A stretch of DNA of 64,000 nt from NCBI GenBank assembly GCA_039968605.1, contig JBDVPM010000008.1:124001-188000 (forward strand), in the 5' to 3' direction. How positions within the stretch are numbered: the first letter of the stretch is position 1; each line of letters begins with the position of its first letter. This DNA comes from Alteripontixanthobacter sp. (lineage in GTDB: Bacteria; Pseudomonadota; Alphaproteobacteria; Sphingomonadales; Sphingomonadaceae). Made by a program: the position numbers and the translations under genes. Below, piece by piece: positions 25,845 through 35,389 of this stretch. The notes beneath the pieces are model-generated. The model saw only the letters and a program-made list of their open reading frames with translations, was not told the origin of the DNA and searched no databases.

Positions 25845-27782
25845 TCAGTCCTCCGAAACCGGGTTCACCACCGCCAACACCGCCTCGACCTGAACCTGCG
25901 CGCCTTCGCTGGCGGAGAGCTCGCTCACCGTGCCATCGAACGGAGCGGTCAACGCGTGCTCCATCTTCATCGCCTCCAACACCATCAGCCGCTGCCCGGC
26001 GGTGACGCTGTCACCCTCGGCCACATCGACCGCGATGACCTTGCCCGGCATGGGCGAGAGGATCGCGCCGTCTGAGGCTGCGGCTGCTCCGCCGCCATCG
26101 TGCCGCTCCGACCGAAAGCGCCACGTGGTACCCATCTCGGTCACAAAAACCGCATCGTCTCGCTCTTCCATAAGCGCATGGTTCGCCTGGGTGTATGAAA
26201 CCCGTCCGGACCAGTCGCCCGTCACAATCCGCGACCCATCGGTCATTCTTACCAGCGTCCTGCTGGGCGAATTGAGCCGAAATCCTGTCAGCTGCCGCGT
26301 TTCGGGCACCATCTTGCGCGCTACGACATCCAATAGCCATTGCGGGGTTTCGTTCTCGAAGATGACATCATCTTCATGCTCAGCGATAAAACTTGTGTCG
26401 ATTCGCGCCTTGTAGAAGTCGGGATTGACCAGCAGCGCATTCAGGAAGTTTGCATTGCTTTTAACGGGCCATACCTGCGCGTCCGCGCACATTTGCGCCA
26501 AGCCGATGCACGCCTCGCTTCGATTGTTAGCGTGGCAAACTAGTTTGGCGATCATTGGATCGTAATGCGGGCTGATGTAGTCTCCCTGCTCAACGCCAGT
26601 CTCGATACGCGCCGTATGTTCGAAGGAGCATTCGTGTAGCGCGGCCGAGTTCGTTTGTTGCCATCGTGACGGACGCGCCACCGAAGGTAGGTTGAAGTAC
26701 TCCAACCGCCCCGTACTCGGCAAAAACCCTTTCGCCGGGTCTTCCGCATAGAGCCGCGCTTCTATCGCATGTCCGTTGATCGAAAGCTCAGCCTGCTCGA
26801 GTGGCAGCTTCTCTCCACTCGCCACGCGCAATTGCCATTCCACCAGATCGACGCCGGTGATTTCCTCCGTCACAGGGTGTTCCACCTGCAACCGCGTGTT
26901 CATTTCCATGAAGAAGATGCGGTCGGCGCGCAGGCCTTCGCTGGCATCAGCGATGAATTCGATGGTGCCTGCGCCCTCGTAATCGACCGCCTTGGCAGCG
27001 CGCACGGCGGCGGCGCAGATTTCTTCGCGAGTCGCCCCGTCCATGCCGGGGGCGGGAGCTTCTTCGATCACTTTTTGGTGGCGGCGCTGGAGGCTGCAAT
27101 CGCGTTCGAACAGATGGACGACATTGCCGTGGCTGTCGCCGAACACCTGCACCTCGATATGGCGCGGGCTGGTGATCCATTTTTCCAGGAGCACTTCGTC
27201 GTTGGAGAAGCTGGCGCTGGCCTCGCGGCGACAGCTTTGCAGGTCGGCTTCGAAATCCGCCGCCTTCTTAACCTTACGCATTCCTTTGCCGCCGCCACCC
27301 GCGACCGCCTTGATCAGCACAGGATAGCCAATTGTGTCCGCCTCGGCTTTGAGACGCTCGACAGACTGGTCCTCTCCCAAATAGCCGGGGGTGACGGGCA
27401 CGCCGGCATCCATCATTAGCTGTTTGGCGGCATCTTTCAGCCCCATCGCGCGGATGCTGTCGGGTTTGGGGCCGACCCAGATCAGCCCGGCATCGATCAC
27501 GGCTTGCGCGAAATCGGCGTTTTCCGACAGAAAGCCATAACCAGGGTGGATCGCCTCCGCGCCGGTTTCCTTGGCCGCCGCGATGATCTTCTCGCCAACA
27601 AGATAGCTTTCGGCGGCGGGGGAGGGGCCGATATGGACCGCCTGGTCGGCTTGCCGTGTGTGGAGCGCCTTGGCATCCGCATCGGAATAGACCGCAACGG
27701 TAGCGATACCCATGGCGCGGGCGCTGCGGATGATACGGCAGGCGATTTCGCCTCTATTGGCGATGAGAAGTTTGGCGATCAT
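25845..27782 (-). CDS. Acyl-CoA carboxylase, biotin carboxylase/biotin carrier subunit
   Basis: The product has 645 residues. Residues 1-450 form the ATP-grasp biotin carboxylase (LIANRGEIACRIIRSARAMGI at the start, a glycine-rich ATP loop GGGGKGMRKV, and MEMNTRLQVEHPVTE). The C-terminus is a biotin carrier domain with the acceptor lysine at 606 in VLEAMKMEHAL. The region between is short. It carboxylates its biotin using bicarbonate and ATP, then passes CO2 to the carboxyltransferase subunit encoded downstream. Confidence 0.93.
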   Translation of the reverse strand: MIAKLLIANRGEIACRIIRSARAMGIATVAVYSDADAKALHTRQADQAVHIGPSPAAESYLVGEKIIAAAKETGAEAIHPGYGFLSENADFAQAVIDAGLIWVGPKPDSIRAMGLKDAAKQLMMDAGVPVTPGYLGEDQSVERLKAEADTIGYPVLIKAVAGGGGKGMRKVKKAADFEADLQSCRREASASFSNDEVLLEKWITSPRHIEVQVFGDSHGNVVHLFERDCSLQRRHQKVIEEAPAPGMDGATREEICAAAVRAAKAVDYEGAGTIEFIADASEGLRADRIFFMEMNTRLQVEHPVTEEITGVDLVEWQLRVASGEKLPLEQAELSINGHAIEARLYAEDPAKGFLPSTGRLEYFNLPSVARPSRWQQTNSAALHECSFEHTARIETGVEQGDYISPHYDPMIAKLVCHANNRSEACIGLAQMCADAQVWPVKSNANFLNALLVNPDFYKARIDTSFIAEHEDDVIFENETPQWLLDVVARKMVPETRQLTGFRLNSPSRTLVRMTDGSRIVTGDWSGRVSYTQANHALMEERDDAVFVTEMGTTWRFRSERHDGGGAAAASDGAILSPMPGKVIAVDVAEGDSVTAGQRLMVLEAMKMEHALTAPFDGTVSELSASEGAQVQVEAVLAVVNPVSED

Positions 27783-27859
27783 ATGCTGCGGGTTATCGCA
27801 AGTTGCGAGCGATGGCGAGTGGGGTCTTGGGTCCTACGGGACGCTCAGACTTCGTCTGC

Positions 27860-27920
27860 GCTCGTCAGTACGAATAGGAGGGACGAAACCTCAGAAAACC
27901 GTTCGTCCTGAGAAGCGAGG
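27860..27920. repeat. Degenerate copy of the CCTTCGAGACG-family inverted repeat
   Basis: GCTCGTCAGTACGAATAGG at 27860-27878 and CCGTTCGTCCTGAGAAGCGA starting at 27899 correspond to the inner arms of the element at 34066-34165. The outer arms have decayed. It separates the carboxylase operon start from the end of the crtB gene. Confidence 0.55.
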
Positions 27921-27934
27921 AATTGAAAGGCCTG

Positions 27935-28990
27935 CTATTCCTCGTCCGGCAGCGGGGTCATCGGCGCATCGGGGATCGGGCCGTGCATGCGGACATCAAT
28001 CAAGATCGTCTGGCGCGAATGTTTCGGCATCGGATCGGGCAATTCATCGTCGGGGTTTACCGCTTCGAAAAAGGCGCCGAACACATGGCCCAGCTTGCGC
28101 GGGCGGCCGATGACCACGCGCCGGTCCCACGCGGCAGGGCCGCGCCGATCCACTTCCTCCGCGATCTCGCCATAGATTCGTGCAGCGGTGTGGATCGCCC
28201 AGCGCTGGCGAAATGACAGTTTGCTCGTCCCGGCCAGCCCGGCCTTGCGGTGATGGCGCGACAGGTCGACCAGTCGCTGGGCAATATCGGCCAGTTCCTC
28301 GCGGTGGTGCGGCTTCATCAGTTGGCCGGGTTCGATATCTTCTTCGGCCAGCCATTCGGCGGGGACGTAGCAGCGCCCGGCCGCATCGTCTTCCGCCAGA
28401 TCGCGCGCAATATTTGCGAGCTGGAAGGACAGCCCCAGATCGCAGGCACGGTCCAGCGTGTCGCTATCTTCGCGCGGCACGCCCATCACACGCGCCATCA
28501 TCACTCCGACAGCGCCCGCCACATGATAGCAATACCGCATCAGATCGGCCTCGGTCCGGGGGCGCCAGTCGCGCGCATCCAGTTCGAACCCGTCGATCAC
28601 GTCGAAGGCATTGTCCAGCTTGATGCCGCATTCGCTGGCCACCTGGCCCAGCGCGTCGAATGCGATATCCGCGGTCGGCTCCCCGTCCAGTGCGCGGCGC
28701 GTGAGGATGCGGATCGCCTCTATCCGGTCGAGCGCCTTGGCCTGATCGACCTTGACGCCCAGCTCGCCGCCCAATTGCTGGCCATCGACGATATCGTCGC
28801 ATTGGCGGCACCAGGCGTAGAGCATCCAGGCTCGCTCGCGAGTGGGTGTATCGAACAGGCGGCTGGCGGCGTGAAAGCTTTTCGACCCCTTGCGGATCAT
28901 CTCGCCCGCGCGGTCCACCAGAGCGGGGCGATACCGTCCGCCACCGGCACTGCGATACGTCGGACGCATGACGCTCGAAGGCGCAAGCAT
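27935..28990 (-). CDS. crtB: Phytoene synthase
   Basis: The product has 351 residues from ATG 28990; ATG 28969 is an alternative. Both substrate-Mg motifs of the squalene/phytoene synthase family are present: QCDDIVDG (first Asp-rich) and QLANIARDLAEDD (second). SKSFHAASRLF near the start and AGRCYVPAEWL after the second motif also fit CrtB. It joins two geranylgeranyl diphosphates to form 15-cis-phytoene. It is last in the order crtY, crtI, LOG gene, crtB on the minus strand. The C-terminal tail rich in Pro and Glu is not conserved in the family. Confidence 0.93.
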   Translation of the reverse strand: MLAPSSVMRPTYRSAGGGRYRPALVDRAGEMIRKGSKSFHAASRLFDTPTRERAWMLYAWCRQCDDIVDGQQLGGELGVKVDQAKALDRIEAIRILTRRALDGEPTADIAFDALGQVASECGIKLDNAFDVIDGFELDARDWRPRTEADLMRYCYHVAGAVGVMMARVMGVPREDSDTLDRACDLGLSFQLANIARDLAEDDAAGRCYVPAEWLAEEDIEPGQLMKPHHREELADIAQRLVDLSRHHRKAGLAGTSKLSFRQRWAIHTAARIYGEIAEEVDRRGPAAWDRRVVIGRPRKLGHVFGAFFEAVNPDDELPDPMPKHSRQTILIDVRMHGPIPDAPMTPLPDEE

Positions 28991-29031
28991 CCGGTCGCTG
29001 ACCTTTTTCGGACGTCTTCCCCCCGGATTAT

Positions 29032-29613
29032 TCACAAATCGGCGGCTTTCATCTCGAAGATGGGCGTGTGCGGTTGGTAATCTGCCATACGGCTGAGTAG
29101 CGCAGGCAGGGCCTCTTCGGCAATCACGATGTTCTGGTGGGCCGGGCGGATGAAGCCGACCTGTGCCATGTGGCGATTGAACGCAATCAGATGGTCGAAA
29201 AACCCGAAGGCGTTGAGCAGGCCGACCGGTTTGGCGTGATAGCCCAGCTGGGCCCAGCTCACCGCTTCCCACAGCTCGTCCATCGTGCCCACGCCGCCGG
29301 GAATGGTGACGAACCCGTCGGACAGGTCGGTGAACGCTTTCTTGCGCTCATGCATTCCGGAAACGACGTGCAATTCGGTGCAATCGGTGTTGGCGACTTC
29401 CGATCCGGCGAGCGCTTCGGGTATCACCCCGATCACCTCGCCCCCATTTTCCAGCGCGCCGCAAGCCACCGCGCCCATAAGGCCCAGCCGGCCGCCGCCA
29501 TACACCACGCCGATCCCGCGCTGCGCCAGCGTCTGGCCAGTTTCGCGGGCGAGTTCGATATAGCGCGGATCGGCCGGTGTGGCGGAGCCGCAATAGATGG
29601 CAAGCCGTTTCAC
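29032..29613 (-). CDS. LOG-family protein (TIGR00730), probable nucleoside monophosphate phosphoribohydrolase
   Basis: The product has 193 residues. The two family motifs are clear: GGGRLGLMGAVA near residue 40 and IPGGVGTMDELWE near 104 (PGGxGTxxE). LOG enzymes split a nucleoside monophosphate into free base and ribose 5-phosphate; some make active cytokinins. Its ATG overlaps the crtI stop by 4 bases and crtB starts 41 bases after its stop, so it is cotranscribed with carotenoid genes. The reason for this linkage is unknown. Confidence 0.9.
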   Translation of the reverse strand: MKRLAIYCGSATPADPRYIELARETGQTLAQRGIGVVYGGGRLGLMGAVACGALENGGEVIGVIPEALAGSEVANTDCTELHVVSGMHERKKAFTDLSDGFVTIPGGVGTMDELWEAVSWAQLGYHAKPVGLLNAFGFFDHLIAFNRHMAQVGFIRPAHQNIVIAEEALPALLSRMADYQPHTPIFEMKAADL

Positions 29614-31148
29614 TTGACCAGGTCCTCTATCATCAGCCCGGCCGTTGCCTTGGCGCTGCCGACCACGCCGGGAATCCCCGCGCCCGGATGGGTGCCCGCG
29701 CCGACGAGGTAGAAATTATCGATCACGTCGTCCCGGTTGTGCCCGCGCATATAGGCGCTCTGCCACAAGACCGGCTCGAGGCTGAAGGCACTGCCCAGAT
29801 GGGCATTGAGGTCGCTGGCGAAATCGTTGGGTGCGTAGTGGAATTTGGTCACGATGCGGTCGTGAATATCGGGGATCAGGCGGCGGCCCACCTCGTCCAG
29901 GATACGTTTTTCCAGGATCGGGCCAACCTCGTTCCAGTCGATCGGCATCTTGCCCATATGGGCGACCGGAACCAGCGCGTAGAAGGTGCTCTTGCCCTTG
30001 GGCGCCATGCTCGGGTCGGTCACCGTGGGATGGTGCAAATAGATGCTGAAATCCTCCGGCAGGACGCCACCCGAATAGATATCGTCGAGCAAGCCCTTAT
30101 AGCGCGGGCCGAACAGGATCATGTGGTGCGGAATGCCGGGCCAGGTGCCCTCAAGCCCGAAATGGACCACGAACAGGCCGGGGCTGAAGCTCTTGCGGTT
30201 CAGTGCCTTCGCGTTCTTCTTGCCGCGCGCCGAATTGGACAGCAGGTCGCGGTAGGAATGCATGATATCGGCATTGCTGGCCACCGCGTCGAAATTGCCC
30301 TGCCAGCCGCTCTTGGTTTCGACCGACCGGGCGCGGTCGTTGTCGACATGTACCTGGACCACCGGATCGCCGACGCGCATCGTGCCGCCAAGCCGTTCGA
30401 AATGGCGCACCATCCCGGCGATCAGGCGGTTGGTTCCGCCGCGCGTCCACCAGACACCGCCATCCATCTCCAGCTTGTGGATCAGCGTATAGATCGAGCT
30501 GGTCTTCATCGGATTGCCGCCGACCAGCAGCGTGTGGAAGCTGAGCGCCTGGCGCAGCTTTTCCGATTTCACATATTTTGAAACGATCGAATAGACGCTG
30601 CGCCAAGCCTGTTTCTTGGCCAGGGCGGGGGCAGCCTTGATCATGCTCTTGAAGTCGAGGAACGGGACATGGCCCAGCTTGACGTAGCCTTCCTCGTAAC
30701 AGCCTTTCGAATATTCCAGGAAACGCTGATAGCCTTCCCAATCACCCGGCTCCGCCTCGCGCTCGATCTCGGCCTTCAGTTCGGCTTCGTCGTTGGAGTA
30801 ATCGAAATTCTTCCCGTCGGGCCAGTTGAGCCGGTAGAACGGGTGGACCTTCATCAGCTCGACATCGTCGGCCATATCGTGGCCGGTCAGCTCCCACAGC
30901 TCGGTCAGGCAGGGCGGGTCGGTGATTACGGTGGGCCCGCCATCGAATACGAAGCCGTCCTTCTCCCAGAAATAGCCCCGGCCGCCCGGCTTGTCGCGCC
31001 CTTCGATAACGGTTGTCTGCACGCCCGCCGATTGCAGGCGAATGGCCAGTGCCAGCCCGCCGAAGCCGGCCCCCACCACGCAGGCGGTCTTGCCATCGGC
31101 ATCGATCGATGCGGCGGTGGCGCTCGACAGGTCGGTAGGTGCGTTCAT
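29610..31148 (-). CDS. crtI: Phytoene desaturase
   Basis: The product has 512 residues. The N-terminal FAD-binding motif is VVGAGFGGLALAIRLQ near residues 25-40, followed by VIEGRDKPGGRGYFWEKDGF, and the C-terminal signature GAGTHPGAGIPGVVGSAKAT closes the second FAD contact. It belongs to the bacterial CrtI type that introduces four double bonds, giving lycopene for CrtY. It lies 11 bases downstream of crtY and is coupled by overlap to the LOG gene. Confidence 0.96.
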   Translation of the reverse strand: MNAPTDLSSATAASIDADGKTACVVGAGFGGLALAIRLQSAGVQTTVIEGRDKPGGRGYFWEKDGFVFDGGPTVITDPPCLTELWELTGHDMADDVELMKVHPFYRLNWPDGKNFDYSNDEAELKAEIEREAEPGDWEGYQRFLEYSKGCYEEGYVKLGHVPFLDFKSMIKAAPALAKKQAWRSVYSIVSKYVKSEKLRQALSFHTLLVGGNPMKTSSIYTLIHKLEMDGGVWWTRGGTNRLIAGMVRHFERLGGTMRVGDPVVQVHVDNDRARSVETKSGWQGNFDAVASNADIMHSYRDLLSNSARGKKNAKALNRKSFSPGLFVVHFGLEGTWPGIPHHMILFGPRYKGLLDDIYSGGVLPEDFSIYLHHPTVTDPSMAPKGKSTFYALVPVAHMGKMPIDWNEVGPILEKRILDEVGRRLIPDIHDRIVTKFHYAPNDFASDLNAHLGSAFSLEPVLWQSAYMRGHNRDDVIDNFYLVGAGTHPGAGIPGVVGSAKATAGLMIEDLVK

Positions 31149-31159
31149 CGGGAGGTCTC

Positions 31160-32335
31160 TTATTGCGAAGTTTGCGGGACGAGCGGTTTGCCGGACGTGG
31201 CGAGTGCGCGCATGGCGCCGAGGACGGGAACGGGCGGCTTGCCCATCAGGATCCGGGCCTGATCGGCGGCGGAGGAGTTGGCGGCGTAAAACCGCTCTAC
31301 CAACTTGTCATCCAGCCGGTAGAAATGTTCGAATACCTTGTAGCGCTTATCTGCTTGCGCTGCGCCGAACAGCATCCGGCCAAGCTTGCGGTAGAAAGCG
31401 GTGCTTTGCCAGTGACTGGTGGCGCTTGCTTCCAGCTTGGCGGCGAGCATTGGTCCGGTCAGGTCGGCATTGGCCGCAATATCCAGCGCGGTGCGTGCAG
31501 CGAAAGGCAGGGTATAGCTGGTCAGCGGATGAACAAAACCGCCGCGAGCGCCCGCCCGGGCCACCCCGTCGATCCGCGTCTGCGCCTGGTGAGCGGAAAA
31601 ATCACCGCCCGTGATCACCGGGAGCAGGCCGGTCTCCCCGTCCAGGATCTCGCCGTCCCAGTCCATCTGTTCGCAATAGGAGTCGATCCGCCCCGACAGG
31701 GCGCTGCGGTCGAGTACCGGATCGTCCTGATAATAGGTGTCTTCCACGAACAGGTCATGCGCACCCAGCGGCAGGGTATAGACGAAGCGGTAGGCACCGT
31801 GCTGTTCCACATCGGCATCCATGATGACCGGGCATTCGATCCCGTGCGGCTGCGAAGTGCGAAAGCGGCGGCCCATGAATACCTGCCAGCCGCCTTGCAG
31901 ATGCGATGTCGGCACAGCGCCCCGGCAATCGATTACCGCGCGCGCCGCGATGCGCTCTCCGTTCTCCAGATCGATGCCGTCTGCATCGAGTGCAGCGACG
32001 CTGGACCCGGTACGGATGGTTTCCGCCGGCAGTTCGCGGCGCAGTGCGGCATCGAAATCCGCGCTATCGAGCGAATTGTAATCGGTGCCCAATCGCCGCG
32101 AATAGGCGGGAAACACCACGGCATAGCCGCTATCCCAGCGCGTTGTGCGGAAGGCGGAGAACAGCGAGTGTTCTTCCGCGCCAAGATCGCTGTCGAACCA
32201 GCTCCAGCGGTGATTGCCGCCAAGCACGTCTGACGCCTCGACCAAAGCGACGCGCATGAGCGGGTGGGCGCGGTGTAGCGCGAGCGCGATCAATCCGCCC
32301 GCCAGCCCCCCGCCGGCAATTGCTACGTCGATCAT
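31160..32335 (-). CDS. crtY: Lycopene beta-cyclase
   Basis: The product has 391 residues from ATG 32335, where the family N-terminus MIDVAIAGGGLAGGLIALAL begins; ATG 32347 would add four residues. The dinucleotide motif GGGLAGG is followed by GGNHRWSWFDSD near 39-50, as in CrtY-type cyclases. It closes both ends of lycopene to give beta-carotene. It is first gene of the carotenoid operon, and its promoter should lie in the ~110-base gap to the divergent DUF2585 gene. Confidence 0.93.
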   Translation of the reverse strand: MIDVAIAGGGLAGGLIALALHRAHPLMRVALVEASDVLGGNHRWSWFDSDLGAEEHSLFSAFRTTRWDSGYAVVFPAYSRRLGTDYNSLDSADFDAALRRELPAETIRTGSSVAALDADGIDLENGERIAARAVIDCRGAVPTSHLQGGWQVFMGRRFRTSQPHGIECPVIMDADVEQHGAYRFVYTLPLGAHDLFVEDTYYQDDPVLDRSALSGRIDSYCEQMDWDGEILDGETGLLPVITGGDFSAHQAQTRIDGVARAGARGGFVHPLTSYTLPFAARTALDIAANADLTGPMLAAKLEASATSHWQSTAFYRKLGRMLFGAAQADKRYKVFEHFYRLDDKLVERFYAANSSAADQARILMGKPPVPVLGAMRALATSGKPLVPQTSQ

Positions 32336-32456
32336 GCGCCCACTCATCCGCCGTGCGATAGGGGAGCACCGGCAAACGCGCAATCGCGCCGCGCGCAACA
32401 CCGGGTGCAAGCAGTGCGCCATTTGCCGCCGGGCCGGCGCGCTGCCATGAAGGGCC

Positions 32457-33065
32457 ATGTCCGGAAAGCTCATGCCGCACCGCGCGGCGATTATCGCCAC
32501 TCTCATCATCATCGCGGCCAGCGTTGCGATCCTGTTCGCGATGGACCGCCCTCCGATCTGCGACTGCGGCACGGTGAAGCTGTGGCACGGCACGGTGCAG
32601 TCATCCGAAAACAGCCAGCATATCACCGACTGGTATTCGCCCAGTCACTTCATCCACGGCATGATCATGTACGCGCTGGCCTGGGTCATGTGGGTGAGAA
32701 TACCCTCGCGGAACCCTGGACTGGGCATGCTCGGCAAGTTGGCTGTATGGGCTTTGCCGATCGCCGCGGCGCTGGAGGCGGCCTGGGAGATTTCAGAGAA
32801 TACGCAAACCGTGATCGACCGTTACCGCGAAGTCACCATCAGCTGGGGCTATTCGGGCGATTCCATCCTTAATTCCGCGTCGGATATCGGCTGGATGATC
32901 ATCGGCTTTCTTGTCGCCGCGCGGCTGCCCTGGAAAGTCGCCGTGGGGCTGGCGATATTCCTCGAACTTCTGGCGCTTTATGCGATCCGTGATAATCTGG
33001 CGCTCAACGTGCTGATGCTGTTCTGGCCGATCGAGGCGGTGGCGCAGTGGCAGGGAATGGGCTGA
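32457..33065 (+). CDS. DUF2585 (UPF0314) membrane protein
   Basis: The product has 202 residues with five or so hydrophobic segments. Characteristic stretches are RPPICDCGTVKLWHG near residue 32, HITDWYSPSHFIHG near 56 and TVIDRYREVTISWGYSGDSILNS, which define this alphaproteobacterial family of unknown function. Conserved His, Cys and Asp in the loops hint at a metal or lipid site. ATG 32457 or ATG 32472 (behind GGAAAG) may be the start. It is divergent from the carotenoid operon. Confidence 0.85.
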   Translation: MSGKLMPHRAAIIATLIIIAASVAILFAMDRPPICDCGTVKLWHGTVQSSENSQHITDWYSPSHFIHGMIMYALAWVMWVRIPSRNPGLGMLGKLAVWALPIAAALEAAWEISENTQTVIDRYREVTISWGYSGDSILNSASDIGWMIIGFLVAARLPWKVAVGLAIFLELLALYAIRDNLALNVLMLFWPIEAVAQWQGMG

Positions 33066-33137
33066 GTTACCGCCGGGACGCGGAACCCACGCCGCCTCTG
33101 TCGGTTATCCTGACAACACTTTTCCAGGGGTCTTTGC

Positions 33138-34052
33138 ATGAATTTCAAAACAGGTCTTGCCGCGTCGAGCGCGGCGTTCATCGCGTTTACCGCCGCTCCC
33201 GCATTCGCGCAGGAAGCCGAACCGGTGCCGGCGATTGCGAATGAAGCTACCGCCGTGCAGGACGGGCCGGGCGATCCGTTTGCCGATACCGTATACGATG
33301 ATAATTGGGTCAGCATCGGTGTTGGCGTCGGTTATGGCGCAAGCTATGACGGGTCGGACGATTACCGCGTATTCCCGCTGCCACTGATTCAGGGCCAGCT
33401 TGGCCCGGTCGGGCTGGACCCGCGCCCCGCCGGACTGGCGCTCGACTTCATCAAGCCTGCCAAGCGCGGCGAGGTCGATTTCGATCTGGGCGTGGTCGTC
33501 ACGCTCAACCGCAATCGTGCGAAATTGAGCGAGATCGACGATCCGGTCGTCGAACTTGCTGGCGAACTCGACACTGCGATAGAGGTTGGCCCGACTGTGG
33601 GGGTCAGCATGCCGGGCCTGCTCAACCCGTTCGACAGCCTGTCCTTCACGCTCGACACCAAATGGGACGTGGCGGGCGCGCACGATGGCATGACCGTATC
33701 GCCCGGCGTCACCTATTTCACGCCGCTCAGCCGCGCGGCCATTGCCTCGCTGGCGGTCAGCGCGGAATATGGTGATGACGATCACAACGCCTATTATTTC
33801 GGCGTAAACGGGGCGCAGGCGCTTGCCAGCGGCCTGCCGACCTATGCGGCCGATGGCGGGATCAACAAAGTGTCCGCCAACCTGCTGCTGGGATACGATC
33901 TGGACGGCGATGCAACCAATGGCGGCCTCGCTTTGGTGGCGATCGGCGGATATTCGCGGTTGGTCGGCGATGCCAAGAACACGCCCTATACCAGCATCCG
34001 AGGCGATGCGGATCAGTGGCTGATTGGCGCCGGGATCGGATATACGTTTTAG
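33138..34052 (+). CDS. MipA/OmpV family outer membrane protein
   Basis: The product has 304 residues with a Sec signal peptide (about residues 1-25, ending APAFAQ). The mature part has alternating hydrophobic strands expected of a small beta-barrel and ends in Phe (GAGIGYTF). MipA-type motifs include VGYGASYDGSDDYRVFPLP and SVSAEYGDDDHNAYYFGV-like segments. MipA scaffolds murein enzymes in E. coli, while OmpV-like members respond to stress; the role here is not decided. A TTTCCAGGGG site precedes the ATG. Confidence 0.88.
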   Translation: MNFKTGLAASSAAFIAFTAAPAFAQEAEPVPAIANEATAVQDGPGDPFADTVYDDNWVSIGVGVGYGASYDGSDDYRVFPLPLIQGQLGPVGLDPRPAGLALDFIKPAKRGEVDFDLGVVVTLNRNRAKLSEIDDPVVELAGELDTAIEVGPTVGVSMPGLLNPFDSLSFTLDTKWDVAGAHDGMTVSPGVTYFTPLSRAAIASLAVSAEYGDDDHNAYYFGVNGAQALASGLPTYAADGGINKVSANLLLGYDLDGDATNGGLALVAIGGYSRLVGDAKNTPYTSIRGDADQWLIGAGIGYTF

Positions 34053-34065
34053 GGGATCGCTGGAC

Positions 34066-34165
34066 CCTTCGAGACGTCGCTCAGGACGAACGGGAGCGTG
34101 AAGGGGACCTTCAAGCTCTTCCGTTCGTCCTGAGGAGCGAGGCCGAGGGCCGGTCGTCTCGAAGG
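34066..34165. repeat. Complete inverted repeat bounded by CCTTCGAGACG
   Basis: The outer arms are CCTTCGAGACG (34066-34076) and CGTCTCGAAGG (34155-34165). The inner arms are GCTCAGGACGAACGG (34079-34093) and CCGTTCGTCCTGAGGA (34121-34136). The whole 100-base element can fold into a long hairpin. It lies between two convergent genes and has no coding content. Partial relatives are at 11451-11496 and 27860-27920. Confidence 0.85.
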
Positions 34166-34190
34166 AGCGCTTGCCTAGCAGAAGGGTTTG

Positions 34191-35303
34191 TTACCCCTTC
34201 GGCACCACCAGGTACTTCTCGCCCGTATGCATGGCGCGGTAATCCAGCACCGCTTCCTTGGTCAGCATTTCTTTCAAACCGACCTTGCGCTTGTAGCTGC
34301 TGGCAAAGGTGGTGGCGAGGTTGGCAAGCACTCGCTGGCGCATGCGCATCACGGTTTCCATACCCGCCTTCGCCAGGAACGGGGTGAGCAACCAGCCGCT
34401 CAGCGTCCAACCGAAGCCGTAAGACGGGGTCAGAATCGTCGGCCCGAAATCGAGTCGGCCATAGATGTACATTTTCTTCGGCTGGTCGGAGCCATAGCGG
34501 CTGAATTCGGTCATTTTCGATGCTGCGACCTGTTCCATGGCCTTGAAGCAGGAATCGACCGTCTTGCCGCCGCCGATAGGGTCGAAGCCGAAATAGGCAT
34601 CGGTCGCATCGATCGCGCCGCGCAGCTGGTCCATGAAATCATCGTCCGACGAATTGACGACATGTTTCGCGCCCAGTCCGGTCAGCAGATCGACCTGCTC
34701 CTGCTTGCGGACGATATTGACTAGGTCGATCCCGTCCTCATTGCAGATTTTCAAAAGCATTTGGCCCAGGTTCGATGCGGCAGCGGCATGGATGATGGCG
34801 CTTTGCCCCTCCATCTTCGCGGTTTCCACGAAGCCCAGCGCGGTCATCGGATTGACGAAAGCCGATGCGCCCTGTTCGCTGGTGTGATCGCCCAGCGGCA
34901 GGCACATCGCCGCCTCGGCGATGCAATGGGTGGAATAGGCGTTGCCGGGGACACAGGCGACGCGCTGGCCGATCAGCGCTTGCGCCATTTCATGCTCGCC
35001 CGCCGCGATCACCGTGCCTGCGCCCTCGTTACCAACCGGCAGGCGCTGCCCGAAACGGCCTTTCTGGCCCGACAGGAACGGCTCCGGCATATCGGCAACG
35101 AATTTCCCGTCCGAATATTCCGCATTTTCAAGGTCGGATGCACCGGTCAGCAGCGCCAGATCGCTGGGATTGATAGGCGCGGCTTCGATTTGCACCAGCA
35201 CCTGCGCGCCGGTGGGATCCCGGAAGGTGGTGTCGGCGACTTCGACCGTCAGCTTGCCATCTTCGGTGAGGGTGCTGAAAATCTGCTGTCCGGTAGTGGT
35301 CAT
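34191..35303 (-). CDS. MDR-family zinc-type alcohol dehydrogenase/quinone oxidoreductase-like protein
   Basis: The product has 370 residues. The GroES-like N-domain has VLVQIEAAPINPSDLALLTG and LPVGNEGAGTVIAAG, and the Rossmann part has IIHAAAASNLGQMLLKI for cofactor binding. Catalytic-zinc cysteines of true alcohol dehydrogenases are not evident, pointing to a quinone-oxidoreductase or enoyl-reductase-like enzyme using NADPH. The C-terminal region is longer than usual. It stands alone, convergent with the MipA gene. Confidence 0.85.
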   Translation of the reverse strand: MTTTGQQIFSTLTEDGKLTVEVADTTFRDPTGAQVLVQIEAAPINPSDLALLTGASDLENAEYSDGKFVADMPEPFLSGQKGRFGQRLPVGNEGAGTVIAAGEHEMAQALIGQRVACVPGNAYSTHCIAEAAMCLPLGDHTSEQGASAFVNPMTALGFVETAKMEGQSAIIHAAAASNLGQMLLKICNEDGIDLVNIVRKQEQVDLLTGLGAKHVVNSSDDDFMDQLRGAIDATDAYFGFDPIGGGKTVDSCFKAMEQVAASKMTEFSRYGSDQPKKMYIYGRLDFGPTILTPSYGFGWTLSGWLLTPFLAKAGMETVMRMRQRVLANLATTFASSYKRKVGLKEMLTKEAVLDYRAMHTGEKYLVVPKG

Positions 35304-35389
35304 TCGTACTCTCCTGAATAATATTCTTGCCTGCTACGCTGCGACGGACGGCTTGGCTAGGTTTCGATTTGATACTGGCGCCGCGCCCC

